Assembly (NCBI GenBank): GCA_003725585.1
Contig: RJMB01000001.1
Span: 310,001-374,000 of the forward strand
Direction of reading: 5' to 3'
DNA: 64,000 nucleotides
Source of the DNA: Halostreptopolyspora alba
GTDB lineage: Bacteria > Actinomycetota > Actinomycetes > Streptosporangiales > Streptosporangiaceae
Below are positions 24,776-34,149 of this stretch, one piece after another. Every line of letters begins with the position of its first letter. The stretch's first letter is position 1. The translations under genes and the position numbers were made by a program. The notes beneath the pieces were generated by a model. The model was given only the letters and a program-made list of their open reading frames with translations, was not told the DNA's origin and ran no database searches.

Positions 24776-26011
24776 TTATCGTTCACGGCGGGCCGCACGC
24801 CCCAGTGCGGAATCCGCGATAATCGATCTCTGGATCTCGGATGTGCCTTCGTATATGCGCAGGGACCGCACCTGCCGGTACAGCCGTTCAGGCAGGCTTC
24901 CCGCCTCGACACCCGCGGCTCCGAAGATCTGCACGGTCGCGTCGGCGACCTCTTGGGCGGACTCCGTCGCGTACAGTTTCGCGATGCTGGAACTCTCGGC
25001 GAACCCCCGCCGCTCGTGGTCGAGATCCCACGCGGCACGCGTCACCAGAAGAGACGCGGCGTTCAGTTTGACCTCCATCTCAGCCAGCACGCTGCGGACC
25101 GTTCCCAGGTCGGCCAGGTATCCGGATCCGAGGTTTCGGCCGCGTGCCCGAGCGGCGGCGGCGTTGGCCGCGCGACGGCCGAATCCGAGCGCCGCGGCAC
25201 CGACCGTCATGCGGAAGCGTTCCAGGATCTCCATCGCGATCGAGTACCCCTGTCCGGGGCGCCCGATGACATTACGAGCGGGAACGAAACAGCCGTCGAA
25301 GCGAAGATGCGAGAACGACCGTGGAGCGATGGAGCCAACCGGTTCGACGGTGAGTCCGGGCGTATCGGAGGGGACCAGCAGCAGGGACAACCCGAGTGGT
25401 CCGGGACCCTCACCCGTACGCGCCAGAACGCTGTGGACGTCGGCCGAATCGCCACCGGCGATCCACGCTTTCCGTCCGGTGAGGGCGTAGCCTCCGTCAA
25501 CGGGGGTGGCACGCAGCTCGACCGCGGAGAGATCCGAGCCCGCCGACGGTTCCGAGAGCGCCAGGGTCCCCGAGGAGTCACCGCGTGACATGCCGGGTAA
25601 CCACCTGTTCCGCTGCTCGACGGTGCCGTACCGGACAAGGGGAGCCGCGGCCAGCGCCTGGATCGAGAACGAGAAGTCGGCGAGGTCCTCGGCGTAGGCC
25701 AGGTGCCGCCGGATGAGGCACAACGACCGCGCGTCACCGCGCGTTCGGTCGCCTTCGGACCCCGGGTGCAGGAATTCGAACCAGCGGGCGGCCCCGAGCG
25801 CGCGGCGTATTTCTTTTCCCGTGGTGACGGGAGAACGCCTGTCCTCGGGATCCTCCCAGAGGTCGGAATTATCAAAAACCCACTCCTGGATCGCGTGCGC
25901 GGTCGTGCGGTGGTGGTCATCGAGTAACGGAAGGTCGAGGACGCCGTCGTCCGGTGAGAGGTGATACTCGGACCCACGACGCGAGCTGGACGCCTCGGAT
26001 CTCGCGGTCAT
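24776..26011 (-). CDS. Acyl-CoA dehydrogenase-like flavoenzyme, first gene of the main operon
   Basis: 411 residues with the full acyl-CoA dehydrogenase fold: an N-terminal helical domain, the beta domain with LALSEPSAGSDLSAVE and YALTGRKAWIAGG, and the C-terminal domain ending in LRIYEGTSEIQRSII, which holds the usual catalytic Glu. In hydrazine-derived pathways a dehydrogenase of this kind can oxidise the N-CH2 bond of carrier-bound hydrazinoacetate to a hydrazone (N=CH); the nearby carrier protein and ligase support that use. A normal fatty-acid role is unlikely from context. Start ATG 26011 has only a weak ribosome-binding site, and a candidate promoter lies about 290 bp upstream. Confidence 0.85.
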   Translation of the reverse strand: MTARSEASSSRRGSEYHLSPDDGVLDLPLLDDHHRTTAHAIQEWVFDNSDLWEDPEDRRSPVTTGKEIRRALGAARWFEFLHPGSEGDRTRGDARSLCLIRRHLAYAEDLADFSFSIQALAAAPLVRYGTVEQRNRWLPGMSRGDSSGTLALSEPSAGSDLSAVELRATPVDGGYALTGRKAWIAGGDSADVHSVLARTGEGPGPLGLSLLLVPSDTPGLTVEPVGSIAPRSFSHLRFDGCFVPARNVIGRPGQGYSIAMEILERFRMTVGAAALGFGRRAANAAAARARGRNLGSGYLADLGTVRSVLAEMEVKLNAASLLVTRAAWDLDHERRGFAESSSIAKLYATESAQEVADATVQIFGAAGVEAGSLPERLYRQVRSLRIYEGTSEIQRSIIADSALGRAARRER

Positions 26012-26296
26012 GTGCGTACCGGATCCCGTCTGTCGGTTGGGAGGTGTGAGGTCGCGGCCAGTAGCGAGAATTGGGGGTAGTCCACGGGGGCGAGCGCATG
26101 GAGCCCTTGGTGAGGGTTCCGGTGGGAATTTCTCATTGACGGTCTTCTCCGGAAGTCACCGGTGTTGTCCCCGTGCGGGGGCATCACGGAAAAGTTGATA
26201 CCGCACGTGAACGCGGTTTCGGGGAAACGGAGTTCGGAGTCGCGAAGAGCTGTGCGCGCTCATGGAAAGTTCGGTGTCGATCTCAATTCGCTGGAG

Positions 26297-26326
26297 AAGC
26301 TAGTGGTGCGATGAGAGTCCTGTCAA
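26297..26326 (-). promoter_or_regulatory. Candidate promoter of the main biosynthetic operon
   Basis: Reading leftwards, TTGACA (26326-26321) is a perfect -35 box, followed after 18 bases by TAGCTT (26302-26297) as -10. It points into the operon starting at 26011, leaving a leader of about 280 bases. Confidence 0.5.
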
Positions 26327-26463
26327 GACAGAAATGATCACTCGCTTGATCCCAGATAGAGGAGAGTTCTCCTGGTGGGAGGGCGGGTTGGAAATGATCT
26401 TCGATTCGTGTGTGCGCAGGTCACGGATATGGTTTCGGGCTCGCGATGATTCTCCGTGGAATA

Positions 26464-26510
26464 GATCACTCACCTTTGGGTAAGGCCGCTGCCGCGGCCT
26501 AGGTGTGATC
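26464..26510. repeat. Nested inverted repeat upstream of the biosynthetic operon
   Basis: An inner perfect stem AGGCCGC/GCGGCCT (26483-26489 / 26494-26500, TGCC loop) is flanked by GATCACTCACCT (26464-26475) and AGGTGTGATC (26501-26510), an imperfect outer stem. It lies about 140 bp before the candidate promoter, so it could be a terminator insulating the operon or an operator. Confidence 0.45.
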
Positions 26511-27427
26511 GTGGTCGGGATGCTCGCCGGTGGCGCTAATGAGCCCTTCGCGCTCGGGTCCGATGACGGTTGCCACGCCGCCCTACATCAGCGACGTCGT
26601 TGTGGGTACCGGTGTCCTCCCACGGCCCGCGCGACGGCGAGGAAGGAGTGGGCGAGTATCGTCGGGTACGGCCGCTACTCGCCCCGGCCGGACCCACTAT
26701 GGATAACCAGGCTCGGGTTCCGGTACCGGGTGTGAGGCTGTCCCGCTTTGCCCGTGAGCTTGTTGGGCGGTTGGGTCGGGGACCGGTGTCGACTCCCGTT
26801 TTCTCGGAGAAGAGTGGGACGTGAATGTGGCGATCGCGCTTCGACTGTTGACGTATCGCTTCGGTGCCGCTCCTCGGCGGCGGTCCGTGGTTTTTCGTGT
26901 CCTGGAATTTGGTTCCGGTGTCCAACGAAAAACGTGGGCTCGGTGGATGCGTACGAGGTGGAATTGGGTTCTCCGGGGGATGCGCGAAGCCCGAGTTCTG
27001 TCCTTCTGGTGAACTTTTGGAGACACGTATGAGAGGTCCTCGCCCGTGTGCGGTGTAGGTGTTCGGGAGAGGGGAACCCTTGGATCGCGACGGCTCGGTA
27101 TGCCGTGCGAGACGTAGTGGCTCACCACCTCCAGGAGATCGCCACGCCCCTGGAATCCCCCGGGAATTCGCCGAGCGTTGCCAGATCATACGCGATCGAG
27201 GAGATGAATCCCCACCGGTGGGAGCGGCTCACAGCTCGACCAGCGCGGACCCGGCGCGAGCGCGGGACGGCCCCGGTCGAGGAGGCCCTCGGTGCCGCGC
27301 TCCGTCGCTCCCCGCGGCGCTTCAGCGCCCACGGCGAACAACCACCGAAGCGGTGTCACGATCGCGGCCCGCGGTTTTGCCATGCTTGCTCCGTTTGTGC
27401 CGGGGCCGCTCGGGCTAGGAGGTGCGC

Positions 27428-28741
27428 ATGAGCGGACAGACACCATCCGCGCCGATACTGCTACAGAACGTGCGGATATTCGACGGGGCGAACCCCGAAC
27501 TGCGCCAGGGCCACGTCCTCATCAAGGACGGCAGGATCGACGGGATCATCCCCGCGAGTGAGGAACCACCCTCGCGAGCCGCCGCCACGGTCCTCGACGG
27601 CACCCGCGCTGACGGCACCCCGCGCGTCCTGATTCCCGGGTTGATCGACGCCCACGCCCACGTCATGCTCGCGGGCAGCACCGAAGTCCAGCTGTTGCGG
27701 GGCGGTGCGGGCTTGACCTACTACAACGGTCTGGCCCAGGCCCGCGCCATGCTGATGCGCGGATTCACCACCGTCCGCGACATGTCCGGCGACACGATCG
27801 ACCTGAAGCGGGTCCTGGACGCCGGACTCTTCCCCGGCCCCCGCATCTACCCGTGCCAGGCGGGCATCTCCCAGACCTCGGGCCATGCCGACTTCGGTGC
27901 CGCATACGAAACCCCGACCGCCCTGGGCGGAGCGCCCTCCCGCGCCGAACAGCTGGGGATGTCGCGTATCGCCGACGGAGGCGACCGCGTCCTGGCGGCG
28001 GTGCGCGAGCAACTCAAGAAGGGCGCCAGCCAGATCAAGGTCATGGCCGGAGGCGGGGTGGCCTCGGCCTACGACCCCCTGGACGTGTGCCAGTACACCA
28101 CCGACGAGCTGCGCGCCGCGGTCGCGGCCGCCGAGGACTGGGGCACCTACGTGTCCGTGCACGTCTACGCTCCCGCGGGTATCGAGCGCGCCGTCGCGGC
28201 CGGGGTGAGGTCAATCGAGCACGGCCACCTCGCCGACGAGTCCACCATCGCCTCGCTGGCACACCACGGCGTGTGGCTGAGCACCCAGCCGTTCCTGGAG
28301 GAGGACCACACGTTCCAGGACCCGGACTCGGCGGAGAAGAACCGTCTCGTGTGCGCGGGGGTCGAACGGACCTACCGCTGGGCGCGCGAGTATGGGGTGA
28401 GGACGGCCTTCGGCACCGATCTGCTGCTCAACCCCGCGCAGAGCTATATGCAGGCGCGCATGCTGCCCCGGCTGACCCGATTCGGCTACACCGCCGCCGA
28501 AGCGCTGGCCATGGCCACGTCCGGCAACGCCGAGCTGCTCGCCCTCGCGGGCGGGCGCGACCCCTACCGGCTGGAGGATGGCGAACGGCCCCTGGGGCGC
28601 ATCACCGAGGGGGCCCGGGCCGACGTGCTCCTGGTCGAGGGCGACCCGACACGGAACCTGGATCTGCTGGCCTCCCCGGAGGAGAACCTGGCCGTGATCA
28701 TCAAACACGGCCAGGTCCACAAGAACCTCCTCGGTCCGTGA
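27428..28741 (+). CDS. Metal-dependent amidohydrolase (imidazolonepropionase/prolidase-like)
   Basis: 437 residues of the amidohydrolase superfamily: IPGLIDAHAHVMLAG (first His pair), a probable carboxylated Lys in IKVMAGGG, His in SVHVYA and IEHGHLAD, and the final Asp in FGTDLL. Members of this branch include Xaa-Pro and Xaa-Arg dipeptidases as well as hydrolases of cyclic or aryl amides. ATG 27428 has GGAGG six bases upstream. It precedes a module of symporter, M20 hydrolases and a PucR regulator, so it probably hydrolyses an imported amide or peptide. It is only distantly similar to the amidohydrolase at 13290. Confidence 0.85.
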   Translation: MSGQTPSAPILLQNVRIFDGANPELRQGHVLIKDGRIDGIIPASEEPPSRAAATVLDGTRADGTPRVLIPGLIDAHAHVMLAGSTEVQLLRGGAGLTYYNGLAQARAMLMRGFTTVRDMSGDTIDLKRVLDAGLFPGPRIYPCQAGISQTSGHADFGAAYETPTALGGAPSRAEQLGMSRIADGGDRVLAAVREQLKKGASQIKVMAGGGVASAYDPLDVCQYTTDELRAAVAAAEDWGTYVSVHVYAPAGIERAVAAGVRSIEHGHLADESTIASLAHHGVWLSTQPFLEEDHTFQDPDSAEKNRLVCAGVERTYRWAREYGVRTAFGTDLLLNPAQSYMQARMLPRLTRFGYTAAEALAMATSGNAELLALAGGRDPYRLEDGERPLGRITEGARADVLLVEGDPTRNLDLLASPEENLAVIIKHGQVHKNLLGP

Positions 28742-28823
28742 ACGGGAAGCGGACCGCGTGGGCCGCCCGCGCGTGTGACGCGCGTCGGCTCAGGGCCGGA
28801 CTCGCCCGCGGGGGTGGGTCACC

Positions 28824-29072
28824 GTGAGAAGTGGCATCTGGCGCTGGACGCGGTCGGTGAGGGGGGACCGGGCGTGGCGGTACACCAGTCTGGCCTTTGG
28901 CCAGCGCCGCGAGCGGGTCGGCATCCGCCCCTCCACCGAGCGTAGTGGCTCGCGCTTCGATAACGCGGTGACCGAGAGCTCCTTCGTCTTCCTGGAGACC
29001 GAACTCATCGGCCGCGCCCGCTTGGCCACCCGCGCCTTCCGGGGTGTCCAGGACAAGGCGTCCCACGGCTGA
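28824..29072 (+). pseudogene. Fragment of an IS3-family transposase (OrfB C-terminus)
   Basis: About 80 codons resemble the end of the IS3 integrase core: YTSLAFGQRRERVGIRPS, then a degenerate version of the GxxxDNAxxES motif (RFDNAVTESS) with the catalytic Glu, and a FLETELIGRARLATR tail. The full OrfB is near 280-300 residues, so the N-terminal two thirds are gone and no terminal repeats are seen. It marks an old insertion between the amidohydrolase and the symporter. Confidence 0.65.
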
Positions 29073-29436
29073 GAACCACCGCGGTATCGGTTGAGGAGAG
29101 CCGAGGCCACGGCCCCACCACCCTGGTCGACACGAACGTCACAAAGCGGCGCTCGTGTCGGCCAGTCAGCGGGGGTCGCGGTCATCCCGGGCAGCGGGGT
29201 GACGCCCCGGTGTTCGAACCGCCGGATCCGGCCGCGCGCCCTCACCCGTTCACAAACACCGCCCAGATCCACGGCACCACATCCCCGACGTCGCCGCTGA
29301 ACACGGCGGCCCCCGCCCGGCGGGGGCGGGAGCCGCGATCCGGCGGGCGGGGGCGCCAGAGAGAACGCCACGCCTGCGAACACCGGGTGAGGGGGCCTCC
29401 CGACGCACCTCGACCAGGTGTGGCAAACGGGAGTGC
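29073..29436. other. Intergenic stretch after the IS3 fragment
   Basis: About 360 bp with a strong hairpin at 29309-29327 and no credible gene. Confidence 0.45.
29309..29327 (-). terminator. Very GC-rich hairpin downstream of the symporter operon
   Basis: GCCCCCGCC (29309-29317) pairs perfectly with GGCGGGGGC (29319-29327) across a single base. It lies about 110 bp beyond the stop of the symporter gene (29437) and would end that minus-strand transcript. Confidence 0.5.
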
Positions 29437-30942
29437 TCAGCGAGCGGGGCGCACGGCGTCGCCCAGCTTGTCGATCTCGGCCTGGGTACCCCAGAACTTC
29501 ACCAGCACCTCGCGTCGCGGCGGCGGCCCCACGTAGCTGCCCAGCAGGAACAGCGCCAGGGCGACGGCCGAGGACGTCGCGATCGGGAACATGCCCAGGG
29601 CCAGATCGGGCGCCCAGTTGTTGACGACCGTGTACCAGACCATCCCACCGGCCATCCCCAGTCCGGCGCCCAGCGCGTTGGCGCGTTTCCAGTACAGCCC
29701 CAGCACCAGCGGGAAGAAGAACGCCGTTTCCAGGCCGCCGATGGCGTAGATGACCAGCAGCTCCAGGTAGGCGGGCGGGTCCAGGGCCAGCACGAGGACC
29801 AGCGCCGTCAGCCCCAGCGTGGTCGCCGAGGTGATCGCCGAGGTGCGCCCGTCGCTGATGCGCGGACTGACGTAGGCGGTGTAGAGGTCGCGGATGATGG
29901 TGCCGGCGACGACCAGGATCATAGCGTCGACCGTGGACATCACCGCGGCCAGCGGAGCAGCGAAGAGCACACCGGCGACGCCCGCGGGCAGCACCTCGAC
30001 GATCGTCGTCGGCAGCGCCAGATCGCCGACCTCCATGTCCGGGTGGTAGTAGCGCGCCATCATGCCCATGGTCAGAAAGCCCAGCGTGATGATGGTCATC
30101 ACCAACGGGCCGACCTTCATCGCGGTGTGCACCGAGCGTGAGTCGCGGTAGCTCATCGCCCGCACCGCCAGATGGGGCAGGACACCGAACATCAGGCCCA
30201 GCTGCAGCGAGTAGGAGGCGATCATCTGCGGGGTGAACCCGGCGGGCCCGGGCAGCGTGAACAACTCCGGTGCCGTACTCATGACCTGTTCGTTGACGGC
30301 CCCCATGCCGCCGGCCACGCTGAGCAGCGCCACCCACACCACCACAGCGCCCACGAGCATGATGATGCCCTGCAGCACGTCGCTCGTCGCGTCGGCGAGG
30401 AAACCGCCGAAGGTCGTGTAGATCGCGACGAGCACCGCCAGGCAGATCAGCACCACCTTGTAGTCGGCGCCGGTGGCCGCCTCCAGCAGCCGGCTGCCAC
30501 CGACGAACTGCGGCACCATGTAGGCGGTCAGGAACACCACGATGCCCAGCGAGCTGAGGACGACCACGATCGGGTTCTCGTAGCGGTGGCGCAGCATGTC
30601 CACGATCGACAGCGCACCCAGCTTGCGCCCGACGATGGCCCACTTCTTGCCCAGTACCGCCAACGCGATGAACGCCGTGGGCACCTGGAAGATCGATACG
30701 AGGATCCAGCCGTAGCCCTCGCCGTAGACGAGCCCCGGGCCGCCGATGAAGGTCCCCGCGCTGGCGCCGCTGGCCAGCAGCGTGAACATCAGCAGCATCC
30801 AGCCCAGCGAACGCCCACCCATGTAGTAGTGCTCGGTCTTGCGGCCCTCGGAGACGGCCCGGCGCCGCTGGAAGCTCCACCAGGCGATCACCAGGAGCAC
30901 GGCGGCATATAGCAGGATCGGGATGAGGATGCCCCAGCGCAT
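29437..30942 (-). CDS. Sodium:solute symporter (PanF-like)
   Basis: 501 residues with about thirteen membrane helices of the SSS family. Marks include GGRSLGWMLLMFTLLASGASAGTFIG near residue 42, the Na+-site region in helix 8 (SYRDSRS, then LPAGVAGVLFAAPLAAVMSTVDAM), and the RDLYTAYVSP loop. The DUF997 gene lies six bases upstream; PanF in many bacteria is paired with exactly such a small membrane protein (YhdT). The substrate here need not be pantothenate; peptides or carboxylates fit the neighbouring hydrolases better. Confidence 0.9.
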   Translation of the reverse strand: MRWGILIPILLYAAVLLVIAWWSFQRRRAVSEGRKTEHYYMGGRSLGWMLLMFTLLASGASAGTFIGGPGLVYGEGYGWILVSIFQVPTAFIALAVLGKKWAIVGRKLGALSIVDMLRHRYENPIVVVLSSLGIVVFLTAYMVPQFVGGSRLLEAATGADYKVVLICLAVLVAIYTTFGGFLADATSDVLQGIIMLVGAVVVWVALLSVAGGMGAVNEQVMSTAPELFTLPGPAGFTPQMIASYSLQLGLMFGVLPHLAVRAMSYRDSRSVHTAMKVGPLVMTIITLGFLTMGMMARYYHPDMEVGDLALPTTIVEVLPAGVAGVLFAAPLAAVMSTVDAMILVVAGTIIRDLYTAYVSPRISDGRTSAITSATTLGLTALVLVLALDPPAYLELLVIYAIGGLETAFFFPLVLGLYWKRANALGAGLGMAGGMVWYTVVNNWAPDLALGMFPIATSSAVALALFLLGSYVGPPPRREVLVKFWGTQAEIDKLGDAVRPAR

Positions 30943-30948
30943 TGGCGA

Positions 30949-31269
30949 CTACCTTTCTTCGGTACCGCCGGCGTCGCCGTCGGCGGAAAGGGGGATGTCG
31001 GTAAAGAAGCGGCGGACGAGCGCGTAGGCGATACCGGAGAAGACCAGGCAGGTCACCGGCACGGACCAGAAGAACCAGGCGGGGAAGCCCAGCACGAAGG
31101 TCAGCTCGTCGGCGGTCTTGCCGCCGCCCAGCAGCCAGGCCGTCGCGGTGACGGCGACGGTGAACGCGACCCAGTAGGCCAGTGCGATGGCGAGTTCCCG
31201 CTTGGCAGTCCGGTAGCGCGGATCCTCCTCGAATCCGGCGCCGCGGCCGGGGGATTCGGTGTCGGGCAT
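30949..31269 (-). CDS. DUF997 (YhdT-like) membrane protein, symporter partner
   Basis: 106 residues with two membrane helices: ELAIALAYWVAFTVAVTATAWLLGG (about 25-50) and FPAWFFWSVPVTCLVFSGIAYALV (about 62-85), joined by a short loop, the pattern of DUF997. It ends six bases before the SSS symporter start. The two are probably co-translated and form one transporter; a role in assembly or coupling is inferred from the constant pairing. Confidence 0.8.
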   Translation of the reverse strand: MPDTESPGRGAGFEEDPRYRTAKRELAIALAYWVAFTVAVTATAWLLGGGKTADELTFVLGFPAWFFWSVPVTCLVFSGIAYALVRRFFTDIPLSADGDAGGTEER

Positions 31270-31286
31270 TTGGCTCTCACGTCCCT

Positions 31287-32402
31287 TCAGGGTCCCGGAA
31301 GCGGGTGTTCGGCGAGGCCGTCCACCAGAGCCGAGACCAGCGGAATCCGGTGCAGGGTGGCGTCGAGATCCACCCACTCGTGTTCGGCGTGTGGCCCGCC
31401 GCCCACAGCGCCGAGGCCGTCCAGCGTGGGTATCCCCATCGCGGCGCAGAGGTTGGCGTCGGAGATGCCGCCCACCGCTGCCGACCCCGGGGGCCGCTCG
31501 CCCAGTTCGCGGGCGTGGAGGGCGGCCCGCTCCAGCAGCGCGGCCGCCGCGTCCTCCTCCATCGGTGGCCTGTTGCGCCCGCCCTCGACCTCCACCGCGA
31601 CCTCGGTGGAAGTATCCGCCATGGCGCGGATGCGCTCGTCGACGCTCCACTGGTCGGTGGAACTGGCGGCGCGCACGTCCAGGTGGAGTTCGGCGTGGTC
31701 GGGGACGGTGTTGACGGTCCGGCCGGCCTGCGCCAGCGTCGGGGTGACGGTCAGCCCGCGGTCGGGGGCGTTGAGCCTCTGCGTCTCGGCGACGAGCTCG
31801 GCCATGCGCACCAGCGCGTTGGCGCCCTTGTGCGGCTCCAGCCCGGCGTGGGCCGAGCGGCCCCGGCAGCGCAGGGTATAGATCGACCACCCCTTGCGGG
31901 CGCGCTTGAGCGCGCCACCCTCGGCCGCCCCTTCGAGTACGAGCACGGCTTGGCACTCCCGCGCCTGGGCCTCGATCAGCTCGCGGCTGGAAGCCGATCC
32001 GATCTCCTCGTCGCCGGTGACCAGCAGCGTGACCGGGACCCGCGGATCCAGCCGCGCCAGGACGTGCAGGCCCACCAGCAGACCCGCCTTCATGTCGAAG
32101 ACGCCGGGTCCGTGGATCCGGCCGCCCTCGGTGGCCGGCGGGCGCTGTGCGACCGTGCCCAGCGGCCACACGGTGTCGCGGTGGCCCAGCAGCAGCACCC
32201 GTCCGGGCGCGTCCGCTTCGCCCCGGCGCCACAGCAGCGCCGAAGGACCACCCGCCAGCGGAACGCGTTCCGGTGCCGCGCCGGTGATCGCCTCACCGAC
32301 CTCGGCCAGGCGGTCCCCGCATGTCTCGACCGCGAGCAGGTCGGATGACGGCGACTCCGCCTCGACCAGCGAGCGCAGCGCTGCGGTGAACCCCTCCACC
32401 AT
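31287..32402 (-). CDS. M20-family metallopeptidase (CPG2-like)
   Basis: 371 residues of the glutamate-carboxypeptidase type. Motifs: LLLGHRDTVWP (His and Asp), GPGVFDMKAGL (bridging Asp), TGDEEIGS (catalytic Glu pair), the dimer-domain RCRGRSAHAGLEPHKGANA and a C-terminal HAEHEW supplying the last His. Such enzymes cleave C-terminal amino acids from small peptides or folate-type amides. ATG 32402 has GGAGG upstream. It ends 17 bp before the DUF997 gene, so hydrolase, DUF997 and symporter form one operon, opposite to the PucR gene. Confidence 0.88.
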   Translation of the reverse strand: MVEGFTAALRSLVEAESPSSDLLAVETCGDRLAEVGEAITGAAPERVPLAGGPSALLWRRGEADAPGRVLLLGHRDTVWPLGTVAQRPPATEGGRIHGPGVFDMKAGLLVGLHVLARLDPRVPVTLLVTGDEEIGSASSRELIEAQARECQAVLVLEGAAEGGALKRARKGWSIYTLRCRGRSAHAGLEPHKGANALVRMAELVAETQRLNAPDRGLTVTPTLAQAGRTVNTVPDHAELHLDVRAASSTDQWSVDERIRAMADTSTEVAVEVEGGRNRPPMEEDAAAALLERAALHARELGERPPGSAAVGGISDANLCAAMGIPTLDGLGAVGGGPHAEHEWVDLDATLHRIPLVSALVDGLAEHPLPGP

Positions 32403-32523
32403 GGACCCCGCCTCCTTCGCCGATATCTCGCCGCCAGTCTCGACGGTTGATCATCGCGCTGTAATGATGCGCTGGTATGAAGAACGGGACGGGACTTGTC
32501 GTCTGCGACAAGGGGGTGGGCAC

Positions 32524-34149
32524 ATGCAGGGGCCGCCGCTGAGTACCGTCCTCGACGCGATCGGCGTGAGTGTGCTGTCGGTGTGGGCCGAGGCGCCGGA
32601 CGCCGGGGTGTGCTGCCACGACGTCGTGATCCACGACGCCGCCGACGAGTTCGCCGCCGGGCCCGGCGATCTGCTGCTCGCTGTGGGCCTCGACGAATCG
32701 GGAGCCGAGGAGCTGCTGCGTGAGGCCGCGCGGCGCGGCGTCGCGGCGGTGGTCGTACGCGGAACGGCCGAGTTGCGCGAGCGTCTGAGCGCGTCAGCCC
32801 GGCGCGCCGGGGTCGCGCTGCTGGGCCTGGAGCCGGGGATCGGCTGGGCGCGGTTCAGCGGACAGCTGCGTGGCCTGCTCACCACCACCGGGGCCGACCT
32901 GGACGCCGATGCGTCGGGACCACCCGCCCGCGAGCTCGTGGTCTTCGCCAACGCACTGTGCGAGTCGGTCGGCGGCTCGGTCATGATCTTCAACCCGCAG
33001 CAGGAGGTGCTGGCCTCCTCTCGACTCGTCGAGTCCGACGACGCGATGCGCCGCCAGGCGGCCCTGGACCAACGCGGCCCCACCTGGTTCCGGGCGCGGC
33101 TGCGCGAGCAGGGCGTCTACCGCCGGTTGTGGCGCGGCGACGACGTCGTCGACATCCCCGCCGTGCCCGAGGAAGGCATCAACCGCCGTATGGCGGTGGC
33201 GGTCCGCTCGGGCGACGAGATCCTCGGCTCGATCTGGGTGGCCGAGCGCGACAGTCCGCTGCCCGACGACGCGGCGCTGGTGCTGCGCCGCGCCGCGGCT
33301 TCGGCCGGCCAGTACCTGTCCCGGCTGGGCGTGCGCACACAGACCCGCCGCCGCGCCGCCGAGGCCGTCGCCCGCCGCCTGCTGGCCGGAACGACCACCG
33401 AGGACGAGGCCCTGGAGTGGCTCGACATCGGTGCGGACGGCCCCTGCGCCGTCCTCAGCTGCGTCTTCGCCGGCGAACGCACCCATGACGCGCGCGCCTT
33501 CGCCGATCTGCTGTGCGTCCACCTGCCCGCCCTGGACTGCGCGGCAGTGCCGGTGCCCTCGCGCGGGCGGGTGGACGTGCTGCTGTGCCGGGTGGAGGGG
33601 CGCGGTGGCGCCGAGCTCGCCCGGGCCGCCCGCGAGGTCCTCGACCGCGCCGCCGCTGCGGCCGGCTGCGCGGTGCTGGGCGCGCTGGGCCGCGTCGTAC
33701 CCGAAACGGGCAGGGCGCCCGACTCCCTCGCCGAAGCCGACCTGGTACTGCGGGTGCTGCGCGACCGGCGCGCCGCACACACCTGCGTGGCGGTGCTGGA
33801 CGAGGTGCGCGCCGCCGCCGGCGCGTTGGTGCTGGCCGACGCGGCGGCCGCCGACCCGCGCTTCGCCGAAGGGCCAGTGCCCCGGCTGCTCGACTACGAC
33901 AGCCGGCACCACACCTCCTACGCCGCGAGCCTGGCGGCCTACCTCGACGCCTTCGGCGACGTCATCGCCGCCTCACGCGCGCTGCACGTCCACTCCAACA
34001 CGCTGCGCTACCGGCTGCGCCGGATGCGGCCGATCTGCGGGATCGACCTGGACGACCCGGACGATCGGCTGGTCGCCGCCGTGTGCCTGCGCCGCGCCGG
34101 TTTGGACCTGCGGACAAGGACCGCTCCGGAAGTTCGGAGTCCGGCATGA
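32524..34149 (+). CDS. PucR/CdaR-family transcriptional regulator
   Basis: 541 residues. An N-terminal PucR-like domain (about 1-130) is followed by a GAF-like middle part and a C-terminal helix-turn-helix of the HTH_30 type: YLDAFGDVIAASRALHVHSNTLRYRLRRM, near residue 485. Regulators of this family control purine, amino-acid or peptide catabolism. ATG 32524 is preceded by a G-rich AGGGGGTGGG; upstream in-frame codons would run into the divergent peptidase gene. Placement between two divergent hydrolase operons makes it the likely activator of both. Confidence 0.85.
   Translation: MQGPPLSTVLDAIGVSVLSVWAEAPDAGVCCHDVVIHDAADEFAAGPGDLLLAVGLDESGAEELLREAARRGVAAVVVRGTAELRERLSASARRAGVALLGLEPGIGWARFSGQLRGLLTTTGADLDADASGPPARELVVFANALCESVGGSVMIFNPQQEVLASSRLVESDDAMRRQAALDQRGPTWFRARLREQGVYRRLWRGDDVVDIPAVPEEGINRRMAVAVRSGDEILGSIWVAERDSPLPDDAALVLRRAAASAGQYLSRLGVRTQTRRRAAEAVARRLLAGTTTEDEALEWLDIGADGPCAVLSCVFAGERTHDARAFADLLCVHLPALDCAAVPVPSRGRVDVLLCRVEGRGGAELARAAREVLDRAAAAAGCAVLGALGRVVPETGRAPDSLAEADLVLRVLRDRRAAHTCVAVLDEVRAAAGALVLADAAAADPRFAEGPVPRLLDYDSRHHTSYAASLAAYLDAFGDVIAASRALHVHSNTLRYRLRRMRPICGIDLDDPDDRLVAAVCLRRAGLDLRTRTAPEVRSPA

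Larger units (their letters stand above)
26012..27427. other. Long intergenic region between the cluster and the catabolic module
   Basis: About 1.4 kb. It holds the candidate promoter and inverted repeat listed above and a small CCCCG/CGGGG hairpin near 26166-26178. Open frames on both strands have Arg/Pro/Ser-rich translations and no recognisable domain. Base composition is visibly less GC-rich in 26150-27060 than in the neighbouring genes, suggesting non-coding or decayed DNA. A GGAGG before the amidohydrolase start closes the region. Confidence 0.5.

Noticed and set aside
26505..27032. Small open frames in the 26012-27427 gap
   Set aside because: Poor ribosome sites, odd composition and no family resemblance.
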